Assembly (NCBI GenBank): GCA_018902385.1 | Contig: JABSSW010000073.1 | Location: forward strand, 116,406-180,405 | DNA from: Physcia stellaris | Taxonomy: Eukaryota; Ascomycota; Lecanoromycetes; Caliciales; Physciaceae | Direction of reading: 5' to 3' | DNA: 64,000 bases | Translations under genes and position numbers: made by a program | Shown here: positions 1-11,110 of the stretch, one piece after another | How the letters are laid out: every line of letters begins with the position of its first letter | How positions within the stretch are numbered: position 1 is the stretch's first letter | Notes under the pieces: model-generated | Told to the model about the DNA's origin: nothing | What the model saw: the letters and a program-made list of their open reading frames with translations, nothing else | The model's database searches: none

Positions 1-492
1 GTTCCTAAGGTCTGTCTTTCTACGCATGCAAAGCGTTAAGGGAAGATGGTGACAGAGCTCTAATAACAACGTGGGTTGTGACAAGCGAAAACGGTGGGGT
101 TTCGAGATAGCTTTTGGGCATTGATGACCTACCAAGTCCAGGATGTCAAATGCTCAGGGTCGAGCCAGTGATTTTGAGGTCTCCGGAGAGTGAGGATTGG
201 TCATCGTCTCATCCGATTAAGGGTAGGTACAGCTCTTCAGTGATAGTGCTGCAGCGAACTCTGAACATTGGGTAAGCACTACTGTTTGATCAATCGGCAG
301 CTTGCATGTACCCGCGCGCCATCAAACATATCATGCTTCTACCCTTGAAAGCATGGTGTTTTTGATGGCGCCTTCGGCCCACGATTACCTGCATTTTTGC
401 TCATTTCCTGAATATGTCCATGCACTCCTCAATGACATATCCATAACCACGGGCCTTGTCGTCCAGCAGTGGGGTCAACTTATTGTCGCACA
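1..492. other. intergenic, no gene seen
   Basis: No convincing coding region. A short open stretch at 302-502 has no recognisable domain. This segment may hold the promoter or a first exon of the gene that follows, whose N-terminus is unresolved. Confidence 0.4.
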
Positions 493-1824
493 ATGCGCCT
501 AGAACCATGGCTTCTTCGAAGCAGAAAATGGGCTCTGCAGAGTATCAGCTCTCGTCCGTCTAGGTTTAGCGGTTTCCCTTCGGATCAATGGCTTCGGAGT
601 CTGTACTTCAAGTGGGCAGATTCGAAAAAGCCGAGTGAGAGCCTGCGTCAAATGCAAACGGACTACACATTTGCGCGCTCCAGCCCTCTACATACTTTCA
701 ATACACAGTCGGAAAACTGGAAAGTGTCGCACCGCGCCGGCATTCGATGTCTTGCACGCGGGTCCATTCTCAAAGTTGTGTCATGGAATCTCGAGTGGAG
801 GTTCTGGGCAGCGGAGCGCGGGACTGCAGCTGTGGAACACTTATGCCACACTGTGGGATACGACGCGAAGTCGACGGTGATTATGCTCCAGGAGGTCTGC
901 GCCGAGTCTCTTCGTGTCATTTTGGACCATCCATGGATTCAAGAGAACTTTGCCACAACCACAGCGGAGGCCCCACAGAGCATTGTTTTCAGCATCCCAG
1001 ACCAGTCTTTCGTGTTGACGCATGTAGAATGGCAGGCAACATCTTACTTTACGATGATGCTGATTCCGAAAGATCTCCGCACTATCAAATGTTTCCGGGT
1101 GCCTTTCCCGACCTGTATGGGTCGAGATGCTCTGGTAGTGGACATTCCGGTATCGAGCAAGAATGGTTCATCGTTTCAAAAAGAATCCCTTCGTCTCTGT
1201 ACTACACACCTAGAATCTTTGGGAACGGCGGCTCCCCGTATCCCTCAACTGGCTTTGGTTTCCTCTATTCTGAAGGGAAAACCCTCGTCCAGGTACAAGA
1301 TCATAGCAGGCCTTGTCGGTGGCGATATGAACTCAATCGACAAGTCCGACAATCAGATCCATAAGAGAGATGACATTGATTTGAGAGACATCTGGGAGGA
1401 CATCCCAGCCCCACTGGTACCAAAGCTAAAACCGTTCGTCAAAGATTGGACATATGGCAGAGCAAGAGGAAACACCTGGGGTTATCAGTCCAACGGGGCC
1501 CGAACCAGGAAACGTTTAGACAAGTTCTTGTACACGGGCGCGCTGGAGACAAGTCGCATTGCAAACTTCGAGGATACCATGGGCAAATTGGGCCGGCTTG
1601 GGGTTGGTCTCAAAACCAAAGTAGACGCTTGGGAAGGCGACACACCTAAGTTGGTTACCAAGAAAGGAGTCATGGTGGAGAAGTCCACCAAGAAATACGT
1701 GCCTGTCGATTGTTCTCGAGAGGGGAATCTACACTTGCGTTTGTTGAAGAACGTCCAGCGAGTCAAATATGATTGCTGGGTCAGTGACCATTTTGGCATC
1801 GCGACGGGCATCTCGATCAAGTAG
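493..1824 (+). CDS. TDP2-like endonuclease/exonuclease/phosphatase family protein
   Basis: The open frame encodes about 443 aa from the first in-frame ATG at 493; a second ATG at 652 is also possible. All landmark motifs of the Mg-dependent EEP fold appear in order: SWNLEW (about 772-795), MLQEV (about 881), THLES (about 1206), GGDMNSID (about 1317) and a terminal SDHFG (about 1783). This spacing matches tyrosyl-DNA phosphodiesterase 2-like proteins, which remove tyrosyl adducts from DNA 5' ends after abortive topoisomerase II action. That specific activity is inferred from the family; the sequence directly supports only an EEP hydrolase. The first 80 or so residues look unlike conserved sequence, so the real start may be at 652 or on an upstream exon. 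No intron is needed within the catalytic domain. Confidence 0.75.
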   Translation: MRLEPWLLRSRKWALQSISSRPSRFSGFPSDQWLRSLYFKWADSKKPSESLRQMQTDYTFARSSPLHTFNTQSENWKVSHRAGIRCLARGSILKVVSWNLEWRFWAAERGTAAVEHLCHTVGYDAKSTVIMLQEVCAESLRVILDHPWIQENFATTTAEAPQSIVFSIPDQSFVLTHVEWQATSYFTMMLIPKDLRTIKCFRVPFPTCMGRDALVVDIPVSSKNGSSFQKESLRLCTTHLESLGTAAPRIPQLALVSSILKGKPSSRYKIIAGLVGGDMNSIDKSDNQIHKRDDIDLRDIWEDIPAPLVPKLKPFVKDWTYGRARGNTWGYQSNGARTRKRLDKFLYTGALETSRIANFEDTMGKLGRLGVGLKTKVDAWEGDTPKLVTKKGVMVEKSTKKYVPVDCSREGNLHLRLLKNVQRVKYDCWVSDHFGIATGISIK

Positions 1825-3461
1825 CGGGGGTTGCTTGACGCAGTAGCTCGATACTCAGATTTGTCAGTGAGGTACTCGTACAATGTCATAGCCTATCAGC
1901 CGATATTTCCCAGAAATTAATTATTTAGGCAAGCAGGGCCCTCCATCTTGGTAAATGGACGCCCCGAGACTCGGAGCTGCGGCCGAAGGCCATCCGACCC
2001 AAATCTTCTGTCAAAGCTCGAATTTGGCATACAAAAGTGATCGTTGTGTTGAAGATATCCCAGAGCAATCTATCTATTACCTACTTGTCTATCTACCTGT
2101 CTATCTAACTGTCTATCCACTTGTCTACCTAAGTATGTCGATATATCGCTAACTACCAACCTCACTACTTACCTACCTCGCTATCTCCCTATCTTCCCGT
2201 CTATTGCGCCCATCTATTCATTTGTTTCGAATCTGACCCACAACTCAAATTAACCAAAATTGAAGAATTTCACAGCATAGTATGACTGCGGTATTGGTTT
2301 CGCAGTCATATTCTAATGATAAGTCCCGATTTCAGGCCTTCGAGTTCCCGTTAACGACGTTGAGCCTATCTGCTCTTCAAACCTCTTTTGATGCTTAATT
2401 AAAACGAGTTGCTCATAAATGACAATACAAACCATTATCGAGTCCGAAAGTATCGCTGCAAATGCGACGAATGAAGAAAACGCGAAAGCAGATAAGGTAT
2501 TTGATGTTTTCTTCGATTTTCTTGATACATGATAGTTGGAGGACGCGATGGCTTGAGTGAGATCATCTTCATGTCGGAGTCAGGAAGGTGGGAGGCGATT
2601 TCGAGGGCCTTTCCGGGCTGGGGGGTCCATTTACCAAGTAGGGGGTCCGTCTGCTAATGTAGCCATAATCCAAGGATGATGAGTTATAGGCTCTCACGGT
2701 CAATGCTGTGAATAGTATTCGAAGTCGCCGCGTCCGCAAAAGTCTTTTCTGACAATCATCACTATATTGGGGCTGTCCGATGCGGTTGTTATCACGATTG
2801 TGCTACTTATTTTTCCGGAGCGCTTTTGCAACCAACGTCACGATGTGGTCACAATCACAAACCATCCCATTCCCGCACAGCTATGTTTTCCGCATCCATT
2901 CCCATCCAACCTTAGCTTGGCTTATCTCTCCGATGAAATCAAAGCGCACGCAACTTGGGAACCTAACTACGACCATTCCCGCAGCACAACCGCCAATTCG
3001 TACCAAGGCCGTTTTGTAGCGAGGAGGAATCTGTGGGGGACACGCAGGACGATGGGGGTTCTGGGCTTGGTATTGCTGGGCTCAGGGCAATGACACAAGA
3101 GAAGTCCTGCGGGGATAAAGGAAGGAGGAAGGAGGGGAGGCGAAGGGGGAAAGGGGGCTTGAGGGGATGTTTAGCTTGATGAGATCGGGTAAGGTAGAGT
3201 GAGAGGGGGGATGTAAGGGAGGAGTTCACGTACGCCATCTTCCAAGAACCGCTTGATTTTTTCTCCTTTCTAAACAGATACACCAAAGCTAAAGCCCCCA
3301 TAATATCAGCCAAATGCCCAGCATTACAGCTGCAATTTCTATATCATCCTCGCCCTCCCTCTCCCCTCCAAAACTCACCCATCCCCTTCCTGGCATTCCT
3401 AGTACCTCTTCATCCCCTAAAGATCCCATTTTCGAGCCCAGATGCCAAAATTCCCTCTCCT
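1825..3461. other. intergenic stretch with a simple-repeat tract
   Basis: No supported gene. It contains the CTAT-type tract described separately, an AT-rich segment around 2230-2520, and a pyrimidine-rich segment around 3290-3470. Open stretches at 2767-3093 and 2963-3313 overlap on opposite strands and show no recognisable domain. Confidence 0.45.
2069..2220. repeat. degenerate CTAT/CTAC tetranucleotide tract
   Basis: About 150 bp of imperfect 4-bp units of the type CTAT, CTAC and CTGT (for example 'ctatctacctgtctatcta'). It is a decayed microsatellite with no coding role visible. Confidence 0.8.
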
Positions 3462-3668
3462 CTAACCGCCACCCGTAAAACTCGCGTCTCTGTTCTTAAT
3501 CTTGAGCCATTCTGCCGCGTCAATTGATGGCGTTTTTTTACAATCCAGGCGGAAAAGCAGGTGATTATGACAAGCCGCGAAACACGACTGCATATAATGC
3601 AGCGGGCGTAAACGGCGTCGAAGAGATAGCTGTTTGTGCGGGTTTGGGTCGAGATTTGCGGTAGTCAT
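3462..3668 (-). CDS. possible small protein, 68 aa
   Basis: An ATG-started frame of 68 codons with a TATATA stretch just upstream of the start (about 3669-3676). The product is basic and contains the segment CFAACHNHLLFRLDCKK with three cysteines. I do not recognise the family. The size and lack of introns make a chance ORF quite possible; the residue composition (Arg, His, Cys spacing, no low complexity) is the only positive sign. Transcript evidence would decide. Confidence 0.25.
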   Translation of the reverse strand: MTTANLDPNPHKQLSLRRRLRPLHYMQSCFAACHNHLLFRLDCKKTPSIDAAEWLKIKNRDASFTGGG

Positions 3669-4326
3669 ATTATATAGTATTGTTTGAGTATGTGTTGCGG
3701 AGACACTGGTAGGTAGTGCTAGGTTGTTGTTATTTGTTATGAGGTAGGATACAGGAGCTGTTGATCCAGTGGCGACTTATCCTCTTCGAGCTTGTAGTGA
3801 GCTTGGTATTTGCGGCTGTATAGATGTCGATTTACTGAAATAGTATGGTGCGTTTTGTGGAGAGGAATGACTGAATGGGAGTTTTCGATTTGATTGATTA
3901 ATTTCTGATCGCTGTGCATATTGGAGACTTCCTTCGCGCTCGTTTGTTCTTGACCCATCAAAAGGAGACCCCGTGAATGTTTACTGAAAGAAGAAAATCT
4001 CATCGAGCGAAGGCTTGATCTGCTATTGAGATCGGAATTGATGCTTCAATTCGGATGCTTAAGAAAGTATGGACGTTCTCGGTCATGCTGCGATAGGTAG
4101 CGAGACTCGTCCTAGGTTGTTGAGTACTCTCGACATGCTATCGATGTAAATTGAGTTCGCGTCTCGAACAAGAGTCCGGATGATGAATGAAAGTGTCGGT
4201 GCTCTATAGGTCTATAATCAATATACCAAGTTAATCAAAATGCCAAACAAGATAACTCCAATCCCCAAATGAGTATTGACTAATTAGGGAAAACAGCGGG
4301 TCTTGATCACACATCGACACTGATTT
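3669..4326. other. intergenic, no gene seen
   Basis: AT-leaning sequence between the small ORF and the 3' end of the AAA ATPase gene. It should contain the 3' UTR of the AAA gene. No domain-bearing frame is visible. Confidence 0.4.
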
Positions 4327-6102
4327 CTATCCGGCGAGTCGCAAACCTTCATCTTCAGCGAGCTGGTCCTGCGTAAAGTCGCCGTTAAGCCGATCGAGAT
4401 ATTTGTCAAACCGCCCAGAGATCTCAATCACTTCGCTCAAGTACTTATAAGTCAGGACAGTCCCCTTCCATTCGGCATACTGCCTCGCAGTGGTAATCGC
4501 GTTCCTAATCTGCCTACCGTTCATCTTTTCTTCCTTCAAATCCTCCAGATGATCGCGCAGATCAGCGATGTCGACCTTATCATCCTCCGCGAAGGACTCT
4601 AATCGGTTGATGAAGTTTTCCCAGATGCGCAGGCGCTGGTAAGGGCCCAAGACCGGATAGTGCAAGGCGAGTTGAATGCGGGATTTGAAAGCTTCGTCGA
4701 AGGTGCCCACACGATTACTTGTGAGTACGAGAATGCCTTCGTAGTATTCCAGCACGCGCAAGAAGACGGAGACGAGTGCATTTCGCTCCATGTCTTCGAG
4801 GCTGCGCTGTTCGAGGAAAACATCGGCTTCGTCGAGGAGTACCACACAACCCCAGATCTTGCCCAGATGCAGGACGGATTCGAGGTATTTCTCGACGTCT
4901 TCGGCTTTGGTGCCGACATCTCCGCACGTCACGCGGTAGAGAGGCTTCTCTGCAATTTCGGCCACGCTTTCTGCTGTTAGTGTCTTGCCTGTGCCCGGGC
5001 CTCCATGCAGTAGCAGGATGAGGCCGTTTCCTTTGCCCATTATCAGGTCTGTTCCTTTTTCGGCGGCCAATTGTTTGCTGACAAGGGCTTCAATAAGATC
5101 GCGGGCTTTGCGCTCGATGACCAGGCTTTTAAACGCTTCCTTGTTCCATTTCACGTCTGAGATGCGGTCGGCAGCAAGGTCAAACCATTTCTTGATTCGA
5201 AGGTTGTAACCTTTGATCTCTAGCGGGAGAAGGAGCTCGAATTGCTCGTTAGGTGGCACATCTCGAGCCAGAACTTCCGGTCCAAGCTCGTCCTCCGAAC
5301 TAGATCTGCTTGACCCGCTGTCTGGATGCAAAGTATAGTAGGTCTTTAGGTCAACCATATATCGCTCATCGGCCTGCAGTATTCATTGAATTAGCTCTGC
5401 CCAAAATCCAATGACAGAAGGACTAACTAAGTTTTGAATACTCTCCTTTTCGGTGGCTTGGTATGATACAAAACAGCGGCTGCGACATTTCCAGAAGGTC
5501 TTACCACGTCTCCGACAGTTATCAACAATCTCAGCTGATGCATACTGTATGGGGAACACATTCAATTTCGATATCTTCTGTTTTCCAATAGCATCTTTGG
5601 TCTTGTCGACTTGCGCTGTAATCTTTCCTTTAACCTTGGTGTCTATATCATTCTCGACAGCTGGAATTTTAAGATAGAGCGTTGAATGTCGACGATAGAA
5701 ATTTCCGTTAAAAGCCCAATGCCAGACGGCGACCTCGCAGACGTGAACCGTAATTTTATTTTTTGCTATCCTCGCGCCAGCGTCCTGAGAGTCGTACAAA
5801 GACATTATCTTCTTTGACTGGGACGTAGCGGCTTGCCTACCTGAGACCGTCTCATTGTGATCGATCTTTGACCACGATTTGGAAACGTAACCCTGGTATT
5901 GGCCGTCGACACACGAGACAAGGAGGTCTCCTGGCTTGAATAGATAGCGAAGGAACTTCGGCAAAATCCTATCCTGGGCTAGTAAGGAGTCTGCAGTGGC
6001 GTACTCGTCTGCATATTGCTCCGTAATGTAAGCCAGAAGTAGAGATAGTTGAGCTTTAGCGTGCCCAGGGAGATTATCCTGGAACTTCTCCAAGAATTTG
6101 CG
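4327..6102 (-). pseudogene. AAA ATPase, C-terminal portion (gene split by retrotransposon)
   Basis: This is the downstream part of a fungal AAA ATPase whose N-terminal part lies at 9908-11110. The coding sequence runs from the insertion junction (6102) to 5428, then a 54-nt intron (5374-5427, GTTAGT...CTGCAG), then 5373-4327. Visible features are the LFKPGDLLVS motif and VWHWAFNG segment of the pre-ATPase domain, Walker A GGPGTGKT (near residue 750 of the restored 974-aa protein), Walker B VVLLDEAD (near 803), and the sensor segment LTSNRVGTFDEA. Family members are cytosolic or nuclear AAA proteins of unknown substrate. The frame across the insertion joins without loss, so the gene was intact before the element landed. 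As it stands, no full-length protein can be made. The C-terminal part has no credible start of its own except ATG 5358. Confidence 0.85.
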
Positions 6103-6107
6103 GCTAT

Positions 6108-6329
6108 AGAAAAGAGGATAATTAGCACAGTGGCAGGGGGTCAGGATCGAGGCCCAATAGGGTCATATAATCGAGTGCAATGCTCTTGGTGTAAGGTGTG
6201 TGAATTATGACTATCTAGAAAAATGTTACAGGCGATTTTGTAGAAGATCGAATGTCAAACATATAAAATTAATCACGTGCAATTCGCTTAATGAATCAAT
6301 AATCAATTTTTTGTTATTTTTTTTCAACA
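6108..6329 (-). repeat. LTR, 3' copy of the retrotransposon in the AAA gene
   Basis: A 222-bp copy matching 9686-9907 over its full length. On the minus strand the LTR begins TGTTG (from 6329) and ends TTTTCT (6108). It is flanked at 6103-6107 by GCTAT (ATAGC on the minus strand), the same five bases as at 9908-9912. The outer half is GC-normal; the inner half (from about 6205) is changed by C-to-T and G-to-A transitions relative to the other copy. Confidence 0.9.
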
Positions 6330-6647
6330 ACTTTTTCTCATAGCAAAATGCTGTCTTCAGCATCATTTCATTAAATCATCTTCAATCAGACAGCATACAT
6401 TTTTTAATGCATAGCAATATTGACATCGAAAATCAGATCAAATAAATCACGTTGTACGTCGCAAAAAAGAAAATTCGTAAAACAAATATCGAAAAATGTC
6501 GAAAATTCATAGAAATAGAACTTTATTTTCGTCACAATTGCATGATATCAAATATGATTGTTTGCAAATTCGAAATGCCGAAATCGTATGTTGATTCGAA
6601 AATCTTGAATTTGCACGTTTTGAGATCTTGCGCATTGTCGAAGAACG

Positions 6648-6830
6648 AAACCACTTTGTATGCGAAAACAACAGATATTTCAAGTTTATTGACGATTGTT
6701 GACGTGTTCGAAAAAATGATCGTTTTGTATGCACATTTTGCAATTATCTCAAGATTCTAGTCGTTGTTAAATGTCAGAGAACAGAACAATTTTGTATGCA
6801 AATTTGACAGATATCTCAACAACAGTTATA
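6648..6830. repeat. three imperfect ~66-bp tandem units inside the retroelement
   Basis: Segments starting near 6648, 6714 and 6780 share the pattern 'tttgtatgca' followed about 15 nt later by 'atctcaa'. The period is 66 bp, a multiple of three, so it may come from a repeated coding unit in the original element. Confidence 0.5.
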
Positions 6831-8665
6831 CTTTTTGATTCGATATGCTTCGACTTTTATATGATTTTTATTTTCATTTTCGACAGTTTCTTATGTTTCG
6901 ATTTCGAAATCAAATTCACAACAGAATTTAAAAATGACATTCAGACGAGATTTTTCGTAATATTAATCATGTCAGCGATCACGATGAACGCATCGATATT
7001 CATAACAACATTAACAATACATACAATATCAACGATATCATCAACAGAAAAACACAAAGATTGCTTTTCTTCATAGAAGTTCGTATTCGAAACAGAAGAA
7101 TTCATTGTGATAATCGATACAAAAAAATACATCGTCGAGCAAAACAATTGCTTCTCATCATAGAAATCGATATTCGTGATTTCAAAAATGACATTCGAAG
7201 TGATGACAGTGACAGTCGAAGCAGAAATACAAATAGAAATCGAAAATATGCTAAAGTCGATAAATATAATGAAACAACGATTTCAATCAAATGAGAATGT
7301 TTGAATATCGATTGTATAAATTTGAAAATCGATATCGATGTTGAAATCGAAAGCAAAAAATGCAAAAAACTCGTAAAAAATATGAGTCAAATCAAAAATC
7401 TTTTTTGTCGTTTTCGAATTCTTGATTTGCTGTATCGACGAATTTTTCGAAATTGCATTCATTGCAATATCAAAATCAAAAGTTTCAATAGCAAAATCAT
7501 TCATGTTCATGAGATGCTTGAAAAACGACATATTCATTGCGATCGAAATTTTCAAATTTTCGAAAAATAATGCGAACGAGTTTTTCGAAAATGCGTCATA
7601 CGTGACAATCAAAGCAAAAATTTTCTGATTCAGAATTTTCATATCAACAGTGTTGCAACGACTTCAATCAAATGAAATATTCGAAGCTGATTCGATATCG
7701 AATGCGAACGAATTTTTCGAAATTTCGTCAAATGTAATAATATAATCAAAAATCTTCTTTTTTGCAGTGACGACAATTCATTTGTCAGATTCAAAAACAA
7801 AAATTTCATCGATTGTTTCGATATCATCAGAATTCATGACAATTGTATTGTTTTTCGACAAATCGCATGACATTTTCTTCAAAATGAACGAAAATTTGTC
7901 ATCAAGACAGATTTCGAGTGATGATTTTTGCAAACACGAAGAAACAAATCAATTGATCAATTTCGAAACAATAGACTTTGCGAGAATCTCGATATTCGTA
8001 ATATTCACAACTGTACAGATCTTCGATATTTCAGATCGTATTTGCTTCAGAACAAGCGAAAACTCGTTGACGACAAAGATTTCAAATAACGTTGTAACAA
8101 ACGCAAATCATTTGCAAAATTCAAAAACAAACATTTTGTCAATTGATTCAGCATCATAGTCATTCACGATATTTGCATTGATTTTTTTCAAAATAAATTG
8201 TTGCTGTTTTTGAATAAACGAAAATTCGTAGAATTTTTGAGTTCGAACAACATCACGATCAACGAAATTTTGAAATTGTTGTTGCAAAATCTTTCGAATT
8301 TTCTTTTGACGTTTTCGTTTTTTTTTTGTCGAAACTTTCGTTTTGCAATGATACAAATATCGTACAGATTAGACATGAATTTGCTGAACAGATAGATAAC
8401 AAAATTTTTGTTGTTGAGTTTTCGAATTCAGCATTCGATAACAATAGACAGTCAAATTGTTTCGTCGTCAATCAACATAATATCTTTCGTATTGTTTTCG
8501 TAATCAAGTTCAACAAAAAAGAAATTCTTGATGCGTTCGTAATATTTCTTAACAATTTCATTTTCTTGTTGCATGATGCGAAGATTGTGCAGTAATTCGT
8601 ATTTGAATATAACAAATTTTTCGAAAACAGATTTTTTGACAACATATTGTTCGCAAAATACAATT

Positions 8666-8758
8666 GATTTTTTGATAACAGATTTTTTGACAGCAGATTT
8701 CTTGACAGCAAATTTTTTGACAGCAAATTTTTTGACAGCAAATTTCTTGACAACAAAA
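8666..8758. repeat. 15-bp tandem repeat in Gag-like region
   Basis: About six head-to-tail copies of a 15-bp unit (type 'tttttgacagcaaat'), with a partial copy upstream. On the minus strand it reads as repeated five-residue Val-Lys-Lys-rich units (VKKFA, VKKSA). It sits in the frame closest to the 5' LTR, where Gag would be expected. Confidence 0.8.
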
Positions 8759-9685
8759 TATTGTTCGCAAATCAATTGAACGAATCTCGTCTTGTCGATC
8801 TCGTTAAATGATTTTTTGTCAAGCATGATCATTATTTTTTTCTCGTTGTTGATTCATTCAGATGTCTGATCGATGAATTGAATTCATACAATCTCAATTC
8901 AGTCTTGAGTAAATAAATTCGGACGTAATTTAGACTGCAAATTGACGAGAAATTGACGATCGTTTTCAGCGATTTCATCGAAGAAACGAAACATGTTGTT
9001 GATATCGATTAATGCAAAACGAAACGACTTCAGCCAAATGAATAAGCAGACTATCGAGATCGAGTTTTGAAACAAAATGTCGAAATCATTGCGATGAATG
9101 CTGAAATACAAATCGATTGTTTTTGACAAAAGATACACGCTCTGTTCGTTAATTCTGTATCATGAACGAAGTATTCACGATCAGCATCGAGTAATTGACG
9201 TTTCAGAAAATGATAAAAGCGTTCGCACGAATATCGAGATCGTTAATAGATGTGTGTTTTGATTGAGTTGTTTTAGAAGTTTAATCAAATCAATAATAGC
9301 AGTTTTTCGTAATCGCTTTTTCTCAATATTCGTATTGAGAATTCAAGCAATCGATATAAAAATATGTCTGGAATTTTGCTTGCAAACAGTGCAAAATATC
9401 AAATCAAAAAAACAACTCGAAAATATACAAATCTAAATTCGAAAAATTCAGCGACGAAAAGTACAACGCGTTGATCAGAATTTCGTCGTCATTTCAAATC
9501 GTATGCAATTGAAATTTCAAGAGTCGATAATAGTAATATAGAAAACTTCGTCGTTCGAAAAAATAGACAATCGATAAAATTGTTGCCGTATAGTAAAAAA
9601 ACTCGATTCTGCTGTTTTTAAAAAATAAACAGTGAAGCGATCAACGACGATTTTTATTGTCAGTCGTTTTCCGAAAATGAGCACC

Positions 9686-9907
9686 AGAAAAGAAAATAAT
9701 TAGCACAGTGACAGAAAATCAGAATCGAAACTCAATAAAGTCATATAATCGAGTGCAATGCTTCTGGTGTAAAATGTGTGGATTATGACTATCTAGGAGA
9801 GTGCTACAGGCGATTTTGTAGAAGACCGAATGCCAAGCATATAAGGCTAGTCACGTGCAACTCGCTTAATGGGCCAATAGCCAGTTTCCTGTTACTCCCC
9901 TCCAACA
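9686..9907 (-). repeat. LTR, 5' copy of the retrotransposon in the AAA gene
   Basis: A 222-bp partner of 6108-6329. The target duplication GCTAT follows at 9908-9912. Here the outer half (about 9775-9907) is GC-normal and the inner half carries the transitions, the mirror image of the other copy. Immediately inside, the minus strand reads GGTGCTCA, a possible decayed primer-binding site. Confidence 0.9.
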
Positions 9908-11110
9908 GCTATGATAGATAAATAGGTAAGGCGCGGGTAATTCAAGTGATATGGAGAATTGGCGTGCTAATTCTGCATACTCCCCCTGAGAATCCAGCAA
10001 TGCCTTTATTGCTTTAATGAGATCTTTATGAACAAGTCGTACAGTCTCTGTTACATGATGAGGACGATGTGCGACTTTTTCTCCTTCGGGGTTGTCTGTA
10101 CCCGGCTGGTCTGCACTCTGTAGTGACTCGCCGTCAAAGTTCCGGTAGACAAGGAAAGAAATCTCCTTGTTTTGCTCGAGGTAGAGCTCGAAATTGGTCA
10201 ACGGGAGGTTGCTTTTGAGTTGACTGGCAGTACCCTGACCTCGAACCCACTCAGGATGGTCAAAGAATGGCATATAGCGTTCCGTCCACTTCTGCTTACC
10301 ATGTCGTTGTTGGACAAGCCCCACAATTGGTATTCGATAGATGATTTGGTATCTAGAGGGCGCCGGCCTGTTCCGTATTGGTTCAAACTCGCGAGCCTGT
10401 CGTTGCAATAATTCAATATACTTTTGCAGCTTCCGCAGATCTAATTTGGAAGGATCCGCTTGATCTAAGACTTGCATTATGTCTGGTTCAAGTTCCATCG
10501 CCGCGGGAATTTTGGAAGGATCTTGATCTGGATCTTGAATGGCCACCAGAAGCCCCTTCTGGTTTTGTCGCTTTTCTTCTTCTAACATACGTAACTTGTC
10601 TTCCGCTGATTGCTTCGCTCGCTTTGCTTTTCGTACCCAACCATCGAAACGTCCGCTCTCTGGTACGTATGTTCCACGGCCTCGTAACGCAATGAGGTTA
10701 CGCTGATCAACCTTGCTGCCTACACTACGGTCATCTGATATAGTTATCCTGTTATAGAATTGCTTCTCGATGTGGAAACGCAAATTAGAGGCATCGGATT
10801 CAGGAAATTCGTCATTGCTCTGGAGGACGCTATCAAAATCGAAGTTGTCAAGCACACCGGGAGCATCAGCGTGAGGGTCAGAAAAAGGAGACTGTAAATG
10901 ATCCTCAGTATTCTGTGGACTGCGAGCTATTGGGGGTGCATCGGTGTCGGCGCCTTGATCACGTGCTCCACGCTCCAAAGGGTTTTCGCTATATGCTACC
11001 TCGCTCTCGCTATATTCTTCCTCACTATTTGGCTCCGATATTGTTTCAAGCCCTGCTAATGACTTGGCCTGCGTTCTTTGTGGATCTAGTTCTAGAGAGG
11101 ACATATTCAT
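9908..11110 (-). pseudogene. AAA ATPase, N-terminal portion (gene split by retrotransposon)
   Basis: 401 codons from ATG 11110 to the insertion site. The frame runs on into the LTR for 13 foreign residues before a stop at 9866. The start is acidic and low-complexity (SEEEYSESEVAYSENP), a Lys/Glu-rich probable coiled coil lies near residues 160-185, and the final part matches the region before the ATPase domain in this fungal family (FELYLEQN, ISFLVYRNF, PAPYLFIYHS). Joined to 6102 it continues directly as SRKFLEKF with the reading frame intact. No premature stop has accumulated in this half, which suggests the insertion is recent or that a truncated product is tolerated. The start at 11110 is reasonable, but an upstream exon cannot be excluded. 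Confidence 0.82.

Larger units (their letters stand above)
6108..9907 (-). mobile_element. RIP-mutated LTR retrotransposon (Copia-like LTRs) inserted in AAA ATPase gene
   Basis: A 3800-bp element with two 222-bp LTRs and a perfect 5-bp target duplication. LTRs starting TGTTGGA and 5-bp duplications are usual for fungal Copia elements, but I could not recognise integrase or reverse transcriptase in the 3356-bp interior, which is shorter than a complete Copia. Minus-strand frames nearest the 5' LTR (8452-8832) look Gag-like, with lysine-rich 5-residue repeats. The interior is extremely AT-rich with many stops, typical of RIP. It may be a non-autonomous derivative, or its pol may be too mutated or deleted to read. 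Confidence 0.88.

Noticed and set aside
2767-3313. Overlapping open stretches on both strands
   Set aside because: No domain, no splice model, biased composition; most likely chance.
7060-8600. Many short frames on both strands in the AT-rich block
   Set aside because: They consist of Ile/Phe/Lys/Asn-rich sequence caused by AT bias and RIP inside a dead retroelement.
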